Numbered from the stretch's first letter, positions 1 through 10,058 are shown. The stretch is DNA of 64,000 nt from Cellvibrio fontiphilus_A (GCF_042646205.1 NZ_JBHRTF010000001.1:62001-126000), one strand, 5' to 3'. Numbers and translations are program-made. Notes: generated by a model from the letters alone, not told the origin.

Positions 1-1
1 C

Positions 2-2686
2 GAGTTGAAGCGCATGAGCAAAGTAGTGCAGCGCATTAATGCACTTGAGCCTGAGATACAAAAGCTCAGTGATGAGCAATTAAAAGCCAAAACAACAGAA
101 TTCCGCGACCGCTACAGTAAGGGCGAATCTTTGGATCAGTTGCTGCCAGAAGCATTTGCTGTAGTACGTGAAGCAAGTAGCCGTGTATTGGGGATGCGTC
201 ATTTCGATGTGCAAATGATTGGTGGTATGACGCTGCACGAAGGTCGAATTGCAGAGATGCGTACCGGTGAAGGTAAAACCCTGGTGTCTACGTTACCAAG
301 CTACCTTCATGCTCTTGCAGGAAAGGGTGTGCATATTGTTACAGTCAATGATTATCTGGCCAGTCGTGATGCTAACTGGATGATGCCTTTATATGAATTT
401 TTGGGTATGACTGTTGGTGTCATTCAGTCTATGCAGCCAGCGGTAGTAAAGCGTGCGGCATACGCTGCCGATGTTACTTATGGGACTAACAATGAATATG
501 GGTTCGATTATCTTCGCGACAATATGGCGTTGAGCAAACGCGATAAAGTACAGCGTCCATTAAATTTTGCGGTTATCGATGAAGTTGACTCGATCCTTAT
601 CGATGAGGCCCGTACTCCACTGATCATTTCAGGTGCTGCCGAAAATAGTTCTGAGCTCTATAAGCGCATGAATCAGTTGGTGCTCAAATTAAAGCGCCAA
701 GTTGATAATGGCGAAGATGGCGATCGTCGCGTTATTTCCGAGCCTGGCGATTTTACGGTTGATGAAAAATCCCGCCAGGTAGAGCTGACTGAAGATGGTC
801 ATCAGCACGTAGAAGATTTGCTTATTAGAGCGGGTTTATTGCAACCCGATCAAAATCTCTATGCAGCTAACAACTTGGCGCTCTTACACCATGTTAATTC
901 CGCGCTGCGCGCTCATGCACTTTTCCATTTGGATGTTGAATATATAGTGCAGGAAGGTCAGGTTGTTTTAATTGACGAACATACCGGCCGCACTATGCCT
1001 GGGCGTCGTTTGTCTGAAGGTTTGCATCAAGCAATTGAAGCAAAAGAGGGCGTTGCGATTCAAAGTGAAAGCCAAACATTGGCTTCCACGACTTTTCAAA
1101 ACTATTTCCGTCTATATCCAACGCTTTCCGGTATGACAGGTACTGCGGATACGGAAGCCTATGAATTTCGTGAAATCTACGGATTGGATGTTGTAGTAAT
1201 CCCAACTAATAGGACGATTCAGCGTTTGGATATGAACGACAAAGTTTATTTGTCGCTGGAAGAAAAATATCAGGCCATCGTTGAGGACATTAAAGCATTC
1301 CAATCCAAAAATGCACCTATTTTGGTAGGGACTGCATCGATTGAAACCTCGGAAGAAATGTCGCGGCGTTTGACTAAAGCAGGCATTAAGCATCAGGTAC
1401 TCAATGCTAAATTCCACGCCCAAGAAGCGGAAATCATTGCTCAAGCCGGGCGCCCTGGCGCAGTAACTATTGCAACCAATATGGCTGGTCGTGGTACCGA
1501 TATCGTTCTGGGTGGGCGCTGGGAGTCTGATGTTGCCAAGTTGGAGAATCCGACACCGGAACAAATCGAGGCTATTAAAGCCGATTGGAAGCAGCGTCAT
1601 GAAACCGTATTGGCAGCCGGTGGTTTACATATTATCGGCACCGAGCGTCACGAATCGCGCCGTATCGATAATCAGCTTCGCGGACGCGCAGGACGTCAAG
1701 GAGATCCGGGTTTAACTCGTTTCTATTTATCCCTTGAAGATAACCTGATGCGCATTTTTGCTTCAGAGCGTGTGCGCAATTTCATGCAAGCGTTGGGCAT
1801 GGAAAAAGGAGAGGCGATTGAGCATCGTATGGTGAACAACGCAATTGAAAAGGCACAGCGCAAAGTGGAAGGGCGCAACTTTGATATCCGTAAACAATTG
1901 CTCGAATTTGATGACGTTGCCAACGATCAGCGTCAGATTATTTATCATCAGCGCAACGAACTGTTGGATGCTGACTCTATTCGCGACACCATTACTGCTA
2001 TTCGTGGCGAGGTAGTTGAGGATCTGGTTAATGGGTTTATCCCGCCACAATCCATTGAGGATCAGTGGGATATTGCTGGTCTTGAAAAACAAATCGAAAT
2101 GGATTTTGGTTTACATTTGCCCATCTCTAAATGGCTAGAAGAAGATAATCGTCTACACGAAGAAACCTTGCGTAAGAAAATTCTTGATGAGGTGCAAGGT
2201 GCCTATGACGCCAAGTGCGAGCGAGTTGGCGACATCATGTTGGAAATTGAAAAACAGGTGATGCTGCAGGTGTTGGACAATGCGTGGAAAGATCACCTTG
2301 CCACTATGGATCATCTTCGTCAGGGTATTAATTTGCGTTCTTACGCTCAGAAAAACCCCAAGCAGGAATATAAGCGTGAGTCCTTTGAATTATTTCAAAG
2401 TTTGTTGATGACTGTTAAGCGTGAAACCATTTACTTGATGGCACGTGTAGAACCAATTTCGCGCGAGCAAATGGAGGAAATGGAAAATCAGCGCCGCGAA
2501 GAGTTGGCGCGACAAAAAATGCAGCTTCGTCACGATGAACTTTCCGGCTTGGGTGAGCCTAGCGAGCCACAGGCACCACGCACTCCTGCAACTGTTGTTA
2601 GAGAGGGGCGAAAAGTTGGTCGCAATGATCCTTGCCCCTGTGGTTCAGGGAAAAAATTTAAAAGCTGCCATGGTGCGCTTGAATAA
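2..2686 (+). CDS. secA: SecA preprotein translocase ATPase, 5' end outside window
   Basis: Motor ATPase that drives unfolded preproteins through SecYEG at the inner membrane. The reading frame is already open at base 2 (codons for E-L-K-R-M), so the N-terminus is cut by the window edge; roughly 15-20 residues are missing compared with the family. Counting from the TTG at base 5, the Walker A motif MRTGEGKT lies at residues 85-92 and a DEVD-type Walker B follows near 190. The C-terminus has the SecB/lipid-binding zinc motif with Cys877, Cys879, Cys888 and His889. The family normally has about 900 residues, so the gene is otherwise intact. argJ follows after 73 bp on the same strand. Confidence 0.98.
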   Translation, partial: ELKRMSKVVQRINALEPEIQKLSDEQLKAKTTEFRDRYSKGESLDQLLPEAFAVVREASSRVLGMRHFDVQMIGGMTLHEGRIAEMRTGEGKTLVSTLPSYLHALAGKGVHIVTVNDYLASRDANWMMPLYEFLGMTVGVIQSMQPAVVKRAAYAADVTYGTNNEYGFDYLRDNMALSKRDKVQRPLNFAVIDEVDSILIDEARTPLIISGAAENSSELYKRMNQLVLKLKRQVDNGEDGDRRVISEPGDFTVDEKSRQVELTEDGHQHVEDLLIRAGLLQPDQNLYAANNLALLHHVNSALRAHALFHLDVEYIVQEGQVVLIDEHTGRTMPGRRLSEGLHQAIEAKEGVAIQSESQTLASTTFQNYFRLYPTLSGMTGTADTEAYEFREIYGLDVVVIPTNRTIQRLDMNDKVYLSLEEKYQAIVEDIKAFQSKNAPILVGTASIETSEEMSRRLTKAGIKHQVLNAKFHAQEAEIIAQAGRPGAVTIATNMAGRGTDIVLGGRWESDVAKLENPTPEQIEAIKADWKQRHETVLAAGGLHIIGTERHESRRIDNQLRGRAGRQGDPGLTRFYLSLEDNLMRIFASERVRNFMQALGMEKGEAIEHRMVNNAIEKAQRKVEGRNFDIRKQLLEFDDVANDQRQIIYHQRNELLDADSIRDTITAIRGEVVEDLVNGFIPPQSIEDQWDIAGLEKQIEMDFGLHLPISKWLEEDNRLHEETLRKKILDEVQGAYDAKCERVGDIMLEIEKQVMLQVLDNAWKDHLATMDHLRQGINLRSYAQKNPKQEYKRESFELFQSLLMTVKRETIYLMARVEPISREQMEEMENQRREELARQKMQLRHDELSGLGEPSEPQAPRTPATVVREGRKVGRNDPCPCGSGKKFKSCHGALE

Positions 2687-2759
2687 AGTTATCGAATTAA
2701 TGCGGTTTTAGGCATTTTTGCCTGAATTGAAAACAAACAATTTTTAGCGAGCGAATGCT

Positions 2760-3980
2760 ATGGCTGTTGGCGATTATCCATTTCCTCATATGCACCCTGT
2801 ACAAGGGGTTAAATTGACCGCTGTTAGTGCGGGTATAAAAAAAGTAGGGCGTCGTGATGTTGTTCTATTTGAGCTGGCGGAGGGTAGTAGTGTCGCAGGT
2901 GTGTTTACTCGTAATGCATTCTGTGCAGCTCCGGTAACTGTTTGTAAGGCGCATTTAGCTCAAGCGCCTATCCGCTATTTGGTAATCAATTCGGGTAACG
3001 CGAATGCCTGCACTGGAGAGCAGGGTTTATTGGATGCTAAAGCCACCTGTGCTGCAATTGCAGAGCTTGCTGGTGTCAAACCAGAACAGGTATTGCCATT
3101 CTCCACGGGAGTCATTGGTGAGCCTTTGCCTGTGCAGAAAATTACAGCGGTTATTCCTGAGGCATTGTCCAAAGTTGACATCAACGGCTGGGAAGACGCC
3201 GGCGCGGGGATTATGACTACCGATACTCGCCCAAAAGGATTCAGCCAACAATTTGAGCATCAGGGAAAAACCATCACCGTTAACGGAATTTCCAAAGGGG
3301 CGGGCATGATCAAGCCCAATATGGCGACCATGTTGGGTTACATCGCCACCGATGCAAAAATTGCCCAGCCTTTACTGCAATTACTTGCGCGTGAGGCGGC
3401 GGACAAATCTTTTAATCGCATCACCATTGATGGCGATACATCAACTAATGACTCCTGCATTTTGATCGCAACGGGCCAAATAGATTTGCCTGAGGTTAAC
3501 GAGGCTGAGGGTGAGCTTTATGAAAAATTGCGCTCGGTAATTTTTGCAGCACATGTTCATCTAGCAAAAAGTATTGTGAGTGATGGCGAGGGCGCAACCA
3601 AATTTGTAACTGTAGCGGTCAGTGGCGGGGCTAATCGAGATGAGTGTCTGGATGTGGCTTATGCGGTCGCTCACTCGCCGCTCATCAAAACGGCTTTGTT
3701 TGCATCCGATCCCAATTGGGGGCGGATTGTAGCTGCCATAGGTTATGCAGGTATTCCCGATTTGGATGCAACCAAAGTGCGTGTGCACTTGAATGATACT
3801 CTTATCGTAGAGCATGGCGGTCGGGCGAAAAGTTATACCGAAGCCCAGGGCCAGGCAGTGATGAATCAAGCGGAAATCGCTATTAACATTAATCTTGGTC
3901 GCGGTGAATATGCGGAAACTGTATGGACCACAGACCTGTCCTACGAATACGTGCGTATCAACGCTGACTATCGTTCCTAA
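2760..3980 (+). CDS. argJ: Bifunctional glutamate N-acetyltransferase / ornithine acetyltransferase
   Basis: ArgJ moves the acetyl group from N-acetylornithine to glutamate (cyclic arginine pathway) and, in bifunctional forms, also uses acetyl-CoA. The 406-residue protein has the family's self-cleavage site: the motif KPNMATMLGY puts the nucleophilic threonine at residue 190, after Ala189, so the precursor should split into alpha and beta chains there. Length and the closing AEYRS-like end are typical. The ATG has only a weak ribosome-binding sequence (AGCGAG). It sits between secA and mutT, the order seen in pseudomonads. Confidence 0.96.
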   Translation: MAVGDYPFPHMHPVQGVKLTAVSAGIKKVGRRDVVLFELAEGSSVAGVFTRNAFCAAPVTVCKAHLAQAPIRYLVINSGNANACTGEQGLLDAKATCAAIAELAGVKPEQVLPFSTGVIGEPLPVQKITAVIPEALSKVDINGWEDAGAGIMTTDTRPKGFSQQFEHQGKTITVNGISKGAGMIKPNMATMLGYIATDAKIAQPLLQLLAREAADKSFNRITIDGDTSTNDSCILIATGQIDLPEVNEAEGELYEKLRSVIFAAHVHLAKSIVSDGEGATKFVTVAVSGGANRDECLDVAYAVAHSPLIKTALFASDPNWGRIVAAIGYAGIPDLDATKVRVHLNDTLIVEHGGRAKSYTEAQGQAVMNQAEIAININLGRGEYAETVWTTDLSYEYVRINADYRS

Positions 3981-4016
3981 TCGCTACGGAATAGATAATC
4001 AAGAACAGGTGTTATC

Positions 4017-4967
4017 GTGGGTAAACTAGTTCATGTTGCTGTAGGCGTGATCTATGGTACAGACGGCAGAATCCTTATCGCCAAACGACCAGATACCGTT
4101 CATCAGGGCGGTTTATGGGAGTTTCCTGGGGGTAAGGTTGATGCCGGCGAAACTGTCACTCAAGCGCTGGCTCGTGAATTGCGCGAAGAGTTGAACATCG
4201 CAGTACTGGCGAGCGAGCCCCTCATTCAAATTCGCCATCATTATGTTGATAAATCGGTATTGTTGGATGTTCATGCAATCACTGATTTTTCTGGCGTCCC
4301 TTGCGGCAACGAGGGGCAGCCTATTCAGTGGGTTAATCGCTCGCAACTTTATCAGTATGAATTTCCCGCCGCCAATCGCCCGATTATTTCCGCGATTAAT
4401 TTGCCATCCTGTTATGCCATCAGTGGCCCACTGCTCAATGAGTCAGAGTTCTTGATGAAAGCGGCGCGCGCAATTGATGCGGGTGCAGGCCTGTTGCAGC
4501 TGCGCATTCCTAATTTCTTGCCGCATGAGCATCAGAGCTTGGTGCAACGGCTCGCTGACTTAACCCTATCTCGCAAAGCGCTGCTGCAAATAAATACTTC
4601 TCCACAGCTGTTCACCCGGATTCAGGAATTATCTCCCGGGCATATCGGTCTTCATCTAAATCGTCATGAGGCTGCAAGTTTAGATAAGCGCCCGGTGGGT
4701 GCTGATATTTTACTGGGAGTGTCATGCCACAATGAGCAGGAAATTCATCACGCTCAGTCAATAGGGGCCGACTATCTCCTGTTATCGCCTGTTAAAAACA
4801 CCTCATCACACCCTGATGCGATTCCGCTGGGTTGGATTAGTTTTTCCAAGCTGGTTGAGCTTGCAAACGTGCCAGTTTATGCGTTGGGAGGTGTTGTAGC
4901 GGCTGATTTGCCAGAGGCCAGAAAACATGGTGCGCAAGGCGTCGCCAGCATTAGAGAGTGGTGGTAG
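4017..4967 (+). CDS. mutT: MutT-type Nudix hydrolase fused to a ThiE/TenI-like domain
   Basis: Residues 1-130 are a Nudix domain; the box runs from about residue 39 to 61 with the REL-x-EE core, and the glycine near its end is replaced by Asn. MutT enzymes remove 8-oxo-dGTP from the nucleotide pool. Residues 135-316 form a thiamine-phosphate-synthase/TenI-like barrel (Cys-Tyr-Ala-Ile-Ser-Gly start, ALGGV near the end). This fusion is common in Pseudomonas relatives, and the barrel's role there is not established. The start is GTG at 4017, preceded by AGGT. The gene is convergent with yacG, with 73 bp between the stops. Confidence 0.93.
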   Translation: MGKLVHVAVGVIYGTDGRILIAKRPDTVHQGGLWEFPGGKVDAGETVTQALARELREELNIAVLASEPLIQIRHHYVDKSVLLDVHAITDFSGVPCGNEGQPIQWVNRSQLYQYEFPAANRPIISAINLPSCYAISGPLLNESEFLMKAARAIDAGAGLLQLRIPNFLPHEHQSLVQRLADLTLSRKALLQINTSPQLFTRIQELSPGHIGLHLNRHEAASLDKRPVGADILLGVSCHNEQEIHHAQSIGADYLLLSPVKNTSSHPDAIPLGWISFSKLVELANVPVYALGGVVAADLPEARKHGAQGVASIREWW

Positions 4968-5040
4968 TGAAGGGTATCTGGCTCAAACACAAACCATATC
5001 GGTAGGTTCTGAAGCAACTCGCGCAGACCATGGTTGAGCG

Positions 5041-5247
5041 TTAATGCTCTTCCTCAGTGTTGATTACCAAATCATCACCAGCGATTCGATGGTTTTCGCT
5101 AGCCCATTCCCCCAAGTCAATAAGCCTGCAGCGGTCGCTGCAAAATGGACGGTGAGGAAAGTCGTTATTCCATAGCACGTTTTTTTTACAGCTTGGGCAC
5201 ATAAGCTGCAATGTGGTAAAGTCTGTCATTTGGTCTGTCGATTGCAT
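5041..5247 (-). CDS. yacG: DNA gyrase inhibitor YacG
   Basis: Small zinc protein of 68 residues that binds GyrB and inhibits gyrase in E. coli. The zinc ligands are visible as CPSCKK near residue 18 and CSDRCR near residue 37, followed by the LGEWASENH segment typical of the family and an acidic tail. It is the last gene of a leftward run pilB-pilC-pilD-coaE-yacG, 7 bp after the coaE stop, the same order as in Pseudomonas. Confidence 0.95.
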   Translation of the reverse strand: MQSTDQMTDFTTLQLMCPSCKKNVLWNNDFPHRPFCSDRCRLIDLGEWASENHRIAGDDLVINTEEEH

Positions 5248-5254
5248 AAGTGGA

Positions 5255-5863
5255 TTAGTTATCGGTGTGTTGGGTCTGGGTAATTTCCAAATAAAGCTGA
5301 TGCAGTTTGTCTACCTGCTGATAAAGTTCGTCGATACTGCCATGGTTTTGGATAATATCATGCGCTCTCGCGCAGCGTTCCTGACGATTTAGCTGTGTAG
5401 CCATAATTTGTTTTATGTGTTGCGGGTCGCTATTGTCACGTTGGCTTGCACGCTCAATTTGAATATGTTCGCTAGCATCGACCACCAAAATACGATCGAC
5501 TAGCTTGTATTGTTCTGTCTCCAACAGAAGAGGGGATTCCAGAATGGTGTAATCGCTAGTTGATGCCTTGAGTTGGCGGCGAATTTCCGCGTTGATGAGT
5601 GGGTGTAATAAGGCTTCAAGCCAATGTTTTTCTGCGGGTGAGTTAAAAATAATATCGCGCAGTTTACGCCGATTGAGATTGCTCTCTGCATCCAGAATAT
5701 CTTGACCAAAATGCAGGGAGATTTCAGCAAGTGCAGGGCTACCCTTGGCTACCACATCACGAGCTAATATATCGGCGTTTACGATTGTGATCTTATGGTT
5801 TACAAATCGGCTTGCCACCAGAGACTTACCGCTGCCTATGCCACCTGTAAGGCCCACAATCAT
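5255..5863 (-). CDS. coaE: Dephospho-CoA kinase
   Basis: Phosphorylates the 3'-hydroxyl of dephospho-CoA, the last step of CoA synthesis. The P-loop GLTGGIGSGKS is at the extreme N-terminus of a 202-residue protein of normal length. The open frame extends ten codons further upstream, but the ATG at 5863 is chosen because a strong AAGGAG lies seven bases before it (plus-strand 5871-5876). With this start the gene no longer overlaps pilD and lies 16 bp after its stop. Confidence 0.95.
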   Translation of the reverse strand: MIVGLTGGIGSGKSLVASRFVNHKITIVNADILARDVVAKGSPALAEISLHFGQDILDAESNLNRRKLRDIIFNSPAEKHWLEALLHPLINAEIRRQLKASTSDYTILESPLLLETEQYKLVDRILVVDASEHIQIERASQRDNSDPQHIKQIMATQLNRQERCARAHDIIQNHGSIDELYQQVDKLHQLYLEITQTQHTDN

Positions 5864-5879
5864 GCGCAAACTCCTTAGG

Positions 5880-6776
5880 CTAAGGTGCAACAAATAATTT
5901 CAAATAGGTTTGGTTGATGGTGTCGCCCCAGATAAAAGCAATCCAGCCGGCTATCGCAAGATAAGGTCCAAAAGGAATAGGGATGTTTTTATCTCGGCCG
6001 CGAATAACCATCATCGCCACGCCAAGAATTGCGCCCACGAGTGACGACAGCAAAATAATTTGTGGCAACATTTGCCAACCCATCCAGGCTCCAAGGGCAG
6101 CGAGCAGTTTAAAGTCACCAAAACCCATGCCCTCTTTACCCGTTACTAGTTTGAAGCCTTGGTAAACTAACCAAAGTGACATGTAGCCTGCAACTGCACC
6201 CCAAACGGCACTGCTCAAATCTGTAAACATACCGCCGGAATTGAGTATTAATCCGAGCCATAGCAAGGGCAAGGTGATGTCGTCAGGGAGTAGATAGGTG
6301 TCTATATCGATCATCGTTAATGCGATCAATGACCAGCTCAATACCAGTGCCGCAAGGCCATTCCAGCTCACGCCAAAATAGGCGACTACAATCACCGATA
6401 AAATACCGGTAACAAGCTCAATACTTGGGTAGCGCAAGGAGATATGCGCTTTGCACTGGCTACATTTGCCACCGAGTACGAGATAACTGATCACAGGGAT
6501 ATTTTCCCAAGCGCGGATTTGGTGTCCGCAGCTTGGGCAGCGAGAGCGAGGAACCATTAAATTAAATGATTCTTGTTTTTCATTTTGCTCAGGAAGCTTG
6601 GCTATATCGGTGTCGTTAGCTAGAAAATCCCTACACTGGTTTTGCCAATCGCGTTCCATCATTTTAGGGAGGCGAAAAATTACTACGTTCAAAAAGCTGC
6701 CAACGAGTAAGCCTAGGGTTAGTGCACATGCCATAGCCAATAACGGGTAGGCTTGCAGAGCAGGGACAATAGACAC
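5880..6776 (-). CDS. pilD: Type IV prepilin peptidase / N-methyltransferase PilD
   Basis: Inner-membrane aspartyl protease that cuts the leader from prepilins after Gly and methylates the new N-terminal Phe. The 298-residue protein shows the cytoplasmic four-cysteine loop (CPSC and CSQC near residues 90-120), the first catalytic Asp in MIDIDTYLLPDD and the second in the GxGD motif GMGFGDFK, with about eight hydrophobic helices. The start is GTG, two bases after the pilC stop, so translation is probably coupled. Its substrates include the PilA encoded at 10107-10589. Confidence 0.97.
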   Translation of the reverse strand: MSIVPALQAYPLLAMACALTLGLLVGSFLNVVIFRLPKMMERDWQNQCRDFLANDTDIAKLPEQNEKQESFNLMVPRSRCPSCGHQIRAWENIPVISYLVLGGKCSQCKAHISLRYPSIELVTGILSVIVVAYFGVSWNGLAALVLSWSLIALTMIDIDTYLLPDDITLPLLWLGLILNSGGMFTDLSSAVWGAVAGYMSLWLVYQGFKLVTGKEGMGFGDFKLLAALGAWMGWQMLPQIILLSSLVGAILGVAMMVIRGRDKNIPIPFGPYLAIAGWIAFIWGDTINQTYLKLFVAP

Positions 6777-6778
6777 TG

Positions 6779-8056
6779 TTATACAACCTGACCTAGTTGG
6801 AATATCGGTAGGTACATCGCGATCATAAGCCCGCCAACTAAAATACCGAGCACAGACATAATGAGGGGTTCCAGCAAAGAAGTTAAGCTATCAACCATAT
6901 TGTCTACAGCTTCTTCATAATAAACTGCTACTTTGTCTAGCATCGCGTCTAAAGCACCAGACTCCTCACCAATAGCCGACATTTGAATGAGAAGCGTTGG
7001 AAATATTGACCTTGCTTTTAAAGCTGTATTGAGCTGAATACCCGTAGAGACATCCTCCCTCACTCTAATTATCGCCTCTGAGTAAATTCTATTGCCAGCG
7101 GCGCCAGATACTGATGTTAATGCGTCGATAAGTGGTACGCCTGCAGCAAAGGTGGTTGCAAGTGTTCTTGCGAATCTCGCCATCACAGATAGATAGATTA
7201 TTTGCCCGATTATAGGAAGTTTGAGTATGTATTTATCGACAATATATGCAAATTTTGGAGAGCGCTGAACTGCAAGTTTAAGTGAAAAGACTGACGCTAC
7301 AGTAATTATAAGAATTAAAAACCAATAAGATTGAGCAAGCTCGGAAAGATGTAAAACAAAAAGTGTGAATGCAGGTAGTTCTGCACCAAAACTGCTAAAA
7401 GTTTGAGCAAATTGAGGCACTACTTTTACCAGTAGGATTCCCGTGACAATAACCGCAACTACAACTACAGCTATAGGATATGTCATTGCCTTTTTAATTT
7501 TTGCCTTCAGTGCTTCTGTCTTTTCCTTGTAGGTTGCGATCCTGTCGAGCATTGTTTCAAGTGCGCCTGACTGCTCACCTGCATCCACTAAGTTGCAGAA
7601 TAAATCGTCAAAATATTTTGGATGCTCTCGTAAAGAGGCTGCAAAGCCTCCCCCCGCCGCCACGCTGTCCCTGATCTGTAAGACCAACTTTTTCAGATTA
7701 GGATTTTCGAGACCATCTGCCACTATGTCAAAAGCTTGGACTAACGGTACACCTGCTTTCATCATGGTCGCCATTTGACGAGAAAATACCGCTATATCTG
7801 CAGGTTTAATCGCCTTCCCGCTGGAGCCAAACAAAGGTTTTGGCTTTTTAGAGACTGAGCGGACAGTAATTCCTTGTTTGGCTAGTAATGTTTTAACAAT
7901 GGTTGGGCTGCCGCCATTAATCTCGCCTTGAATTTTATTGCCTTTTTTGTCAATACCTTTGTAGACATAGGTATTGCTGGTAGCAATCTGTTTTGGCTTG
8001 GCGGCGGCTTTACTTTTGCTTGCGGCAGCTGTTTTGTTGGTTGTAGTTAGTGCCAT
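6779..8056 (-). CDS. pilC: Type IV pilus inner-membrane platform protein PilC
   Basis: Polytopic platform protein that couples the PilB motor to the growing pilus. It has 425 residues, with a lysine/alanine-rich N-terminal tail (about 1-45) and then two T2SF domains, each followed by hydrophobic helices (about 190-240 and 390-420). The conserved FxRQMATMMKAG segment and a second SALIGEESGALD-like motif are present. The ATG is three bases after the pilB stop, consistent with one pilB-pilC-pilD transcript. Confidence 0.97.
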   Translation of the reverse strand: MALTTTNKTAAASKSKAAAKPKQIATSNTYVYKGIDKKGNKIQGEINGGSPTIVKTLLAKQGITVRSVSKKPKPLFGSSGKAIKPADIAVFSRQMATMMKAGVPLVQAFDIVADGLENPNLKKLVLQIRDSVAAGGGFAASLREHPKYFDDLFCNLVDAGEQSGALETMLDRIATYKEKTEALKAKIKKAMTYPIAVVVVAVIVTGILLVKVVPQFAQTFSSFGAELPAFTLFVLHLSELAQSYWFLILIITVASVFSLKLAVQRSPKFAYIVDKYILKLPIIGQIIYLSVMARFARTLATTFAAGVPLIDALTSVSGAAGNRIYSEAIIRVREDVSTGIQLNTALKARSIFPTLLIQMSAIGEESGALDAMLDKVAVYYEEAVDNMVDSLTSLLEPLIMSVLGILVGGLMIAMYLPIFQLGQVV

Positions 8057-8059
8057 GGA

Positions 8060-9799
8060 TTAATCCTTGGTGACTCGGTTGGCCTCTTCGAGGCTGGTTA
8101 ATCCCATTGCGACTTTGCGCAATGCAGATACCCGTAAATTATTAAAACCCGCTTCTTTAGCGGCGCGGGCGATTTGCAGTGAATTGCCGCCTTCCATTAT
8201 AAGGTTGGCTATTAATGGGGTGATGCGAACCACTTCATATACACCTACGCGCCCCTTATAACCGCCATTGCATTTTTCACAGCCTGGCCCTGGGTGAAAT
8301 AGTTGAAACTCGGCGCGCGGAATCTTGATCTCATCAAAGCCTTCTTGGGTAAGAATATCGGCAGGAATGTCTGTGGCTGGCTTTTTACAAACAGTACACA
8401 AACGTCTGGCCAAACGCTGCGCAATAATTAAGCTCACGCTGGTTGCTACGTTGAAAGCAGGAACTCCCATGTTTAACAGACGCGTTAAGGTTTCCGGTGC
8501 TGAATTGGTATGCAAAGTCGATAGCACCAAGTGGCCGGTTTGTGATGCCTTAATCGCAATTTCAGCTGTCTCAAGGTCGCGAATCTCCCCCACCATAATC
8601 ACGTCAGGGTCTTGGCGCAAGAAGGAGCGGAGTGCTTCCGCGAAAGTAAGGCCGACTTTAGTGTTCATTTGTACCTGGTTAATGCCTTCCAGGTTAATTT
8701 CCACTGGGTCTTCGGCAGTAGAAATATTCACTTCGCTGGTATTCAGAATATTCAAGCCCGTGTAAAGCGACACTGTTTTGCCGCTACCCGTGGGGCCTGT
8801 TACCAATATCATGCCTTGCGACTGAGCCAGCGCGTCTAGGTAGAGTTTTTTCTGGTCGTCTTCATAACCCAGAGCATCAATACCAAGCTTGGCAGAGCTG
8901 GGGTCAAGAATACGCAGTACAATTTTTTCACCGAACAGGGTAGGGAGTGTGTTGACGCGGAAGTCAATTGCACGGGTTTTGGATACCTTGAGTTTAATAC
9001 GGCCATCCTGCGGCAAGCGTCGCTCTGAGATATCCATTTGCGACATGACTTTTAAACGCGCCGCCATACGAAAGGCAAGATTGACCGGCGGACGAGAAAC
9101 TTCATGCAAAACACCGTCTGTACGAAATCTGATGCGGTAGCTTTTTTCGTAAGGCTCAAAGTGAATATCCGATGCGCCGGTTTTAATTGCATCCAGCAAT
9201 ACCTTATTAATGTACTTAACAATCGGCGCTTCATCAGCTTCACTGGCATCTTCCTGTGCGGGGGTATCGCCCACCGCCTGCACATCCAGATCATCCAGAT
9301 TTTCATCCAGATCTCCCAGCGCACCTCCCAATGTTTCCTCTTGGGCGTTTAGGTACTTTTCGATGGCAATTTGAAGCTTATCTGCCTCCACTAAAACTGC
9401 TTCGGTATTTATACCTGTATTGAACTTAATTTCATCCAGGGCATGTAAATCGGTAGGGTCTGTGACGGCAAGGAATAAACGGTTGCCGCGTCGAGCTATA
9501 GGTAGGGTGTGATGCTTGCGAATCAGCTTTTCATCTACCAACTTTTGCGGAATCAAATCCTTATTCAATGCATTCAGGTCGAATACGGGAGAGCCGAACT
9601 CTTCTGCAGCTACCAATGCCAAGGTGCGCGCATCTACTATGGCGTGATTCACCAGATGTTGGGCAAGTGTGACTTTATCTTTTTTGGCTTGGGCGACGGC
9701 CTTGGCTGCCAGTTCTGCCTCCAAAATATTGTCTGCAACAAGCCTGCGAGCCAAACCGTTTAGCGCAATAGGGGACGGGTTGTTCATAATTAGTGCCAT
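8060..9799 (-). CDS. pilB: Type IV pilus assembly ATPase PilB
   Basis: Hexameric cytoplasmic ATPase that powers pilus extension. The 579-residue protein has an N-terminal MSHEN/T2SSE_N domain (to about 150), the DIHFEPYEKSYRIRFRTDG segment, Walker A GPTGSGKT, Asp box, Walker B (DPDVIMVGEIRD) and the C-terminal four-cysteine zinc site (CTVCKK and CEKCNGG). MSHEN domains of some relatives bind c-di-GMP; this was not tested here. A second ATG four codons in is also possible, and neither start has a clear ribosome-binding site. Transcribed away from pilA. Confidence 0.97.
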   Translation of the reverse strand: MALIMNNPSPIALNGLARRLVADNILEAELAAKAVAQAKKDKVTLAQHLVNHAIVDARTLALVAAEEFGSPVFDLNALNKDLIPQKLVDEKLIRKHHTLPIARRGNRLFLAVTDPTDLHALDEIKFNTGINTEAVLVEADKLQIAIEKYLNAQEETLGGALGDLDENLDDLDVQAVGDTPAQEDASEADEAPIVKYINKVLLDAIKTGASDIHFEPYEKSYRIRFRTDGVLHEVSRPPVNLAFRMAARLKVMSQMDISERRLPQDGRIKLKVSKTRAIDFRVNTLPTLFGEKIVLRILDPSSAKLGIDALGYEDDQKKLYLDALAQSQGMILVTGPTGSGKTVSLYTGLNILNTSEVNISTAEDPVEINLEGINQVQMNTKVGLTFAEALRSFLRQDPDVIMVGEIRDLETAEIAIKASQTGHLVLSTLHTNSAPETLTRLLNMGVPAFNVATSVSLIIAQRLARRLCTVCKKPATDIPADILTQEGFDEIKIPRAEFQLFHPGPGCEKCNGGYKGRVGVYEVVRITPLIANLIMEGGNSLQIARAAKEAGFNNLRVSALRKVAMGLTSLEEANRVTKD

Positions 9800-9900
9800 T
9801 AACCGCTGATTTCAAATGGTATGCAATTTTTATATGAATTGAACTCTAGCACCTAATAACACGCTAACCAATCCTGAAATCTGCTACTTGGGGGGATGTG

Positions 9901-9954
9901 CTGTCGAAAACACAGATGAATGACAAAAAATGTCAGTTGTTTTCGATTCGTGTC
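9901..9954 (+). promoter_or_regulatory. Candidate PilR-binding region upstream of pilA
   Basis: In Pseudomonas aeruginosa PilR binds repeats of the form (C/G)TGTC upstream of the sigma-54 promoter of pilA. Here CTGTC (9901-9905) and GTGTC (9950-9954) match that form, and TGACA-N5-TGTCA lies between them. They are about 90-140 bp before the promoter, a normal enhancer distance. The motif is short, so the call rests on position. The rest of the 307-bp pilB-pilA gap shows no gene; the frame open upstream of pilA from 9930 lacks start signals. Confidence 0.4.
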
Positions 9955-10042
9955 TATATTGCATTTTGCAGAAAGCATTGTTTTGTGATGTTGGTCACAA
10001 GATAAAAGCTCGAGGTGGCATGTTCAGTAGCTTTGCCAGTGT

Positions 10043-10058
10043 TGGCATTCTCATTGCT
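10043..10058 (+). promoter_or_regulatory. Sigma-54 (RpoN) promoter of pilA
   Basis: The sequence TGGCATTCTCATTGCT matches the -24/-12 consensus TGGCAC-N5-TTGCW: GG at 10044-10045 and GC at 10056-10057 are separated by exactly ten bases. Transcription would start near 10069 and give a leader of about 38 bases before the pilA ATG. RpoN/PilR control of pilA is established in Pseudomonas. Confidence 0.85.
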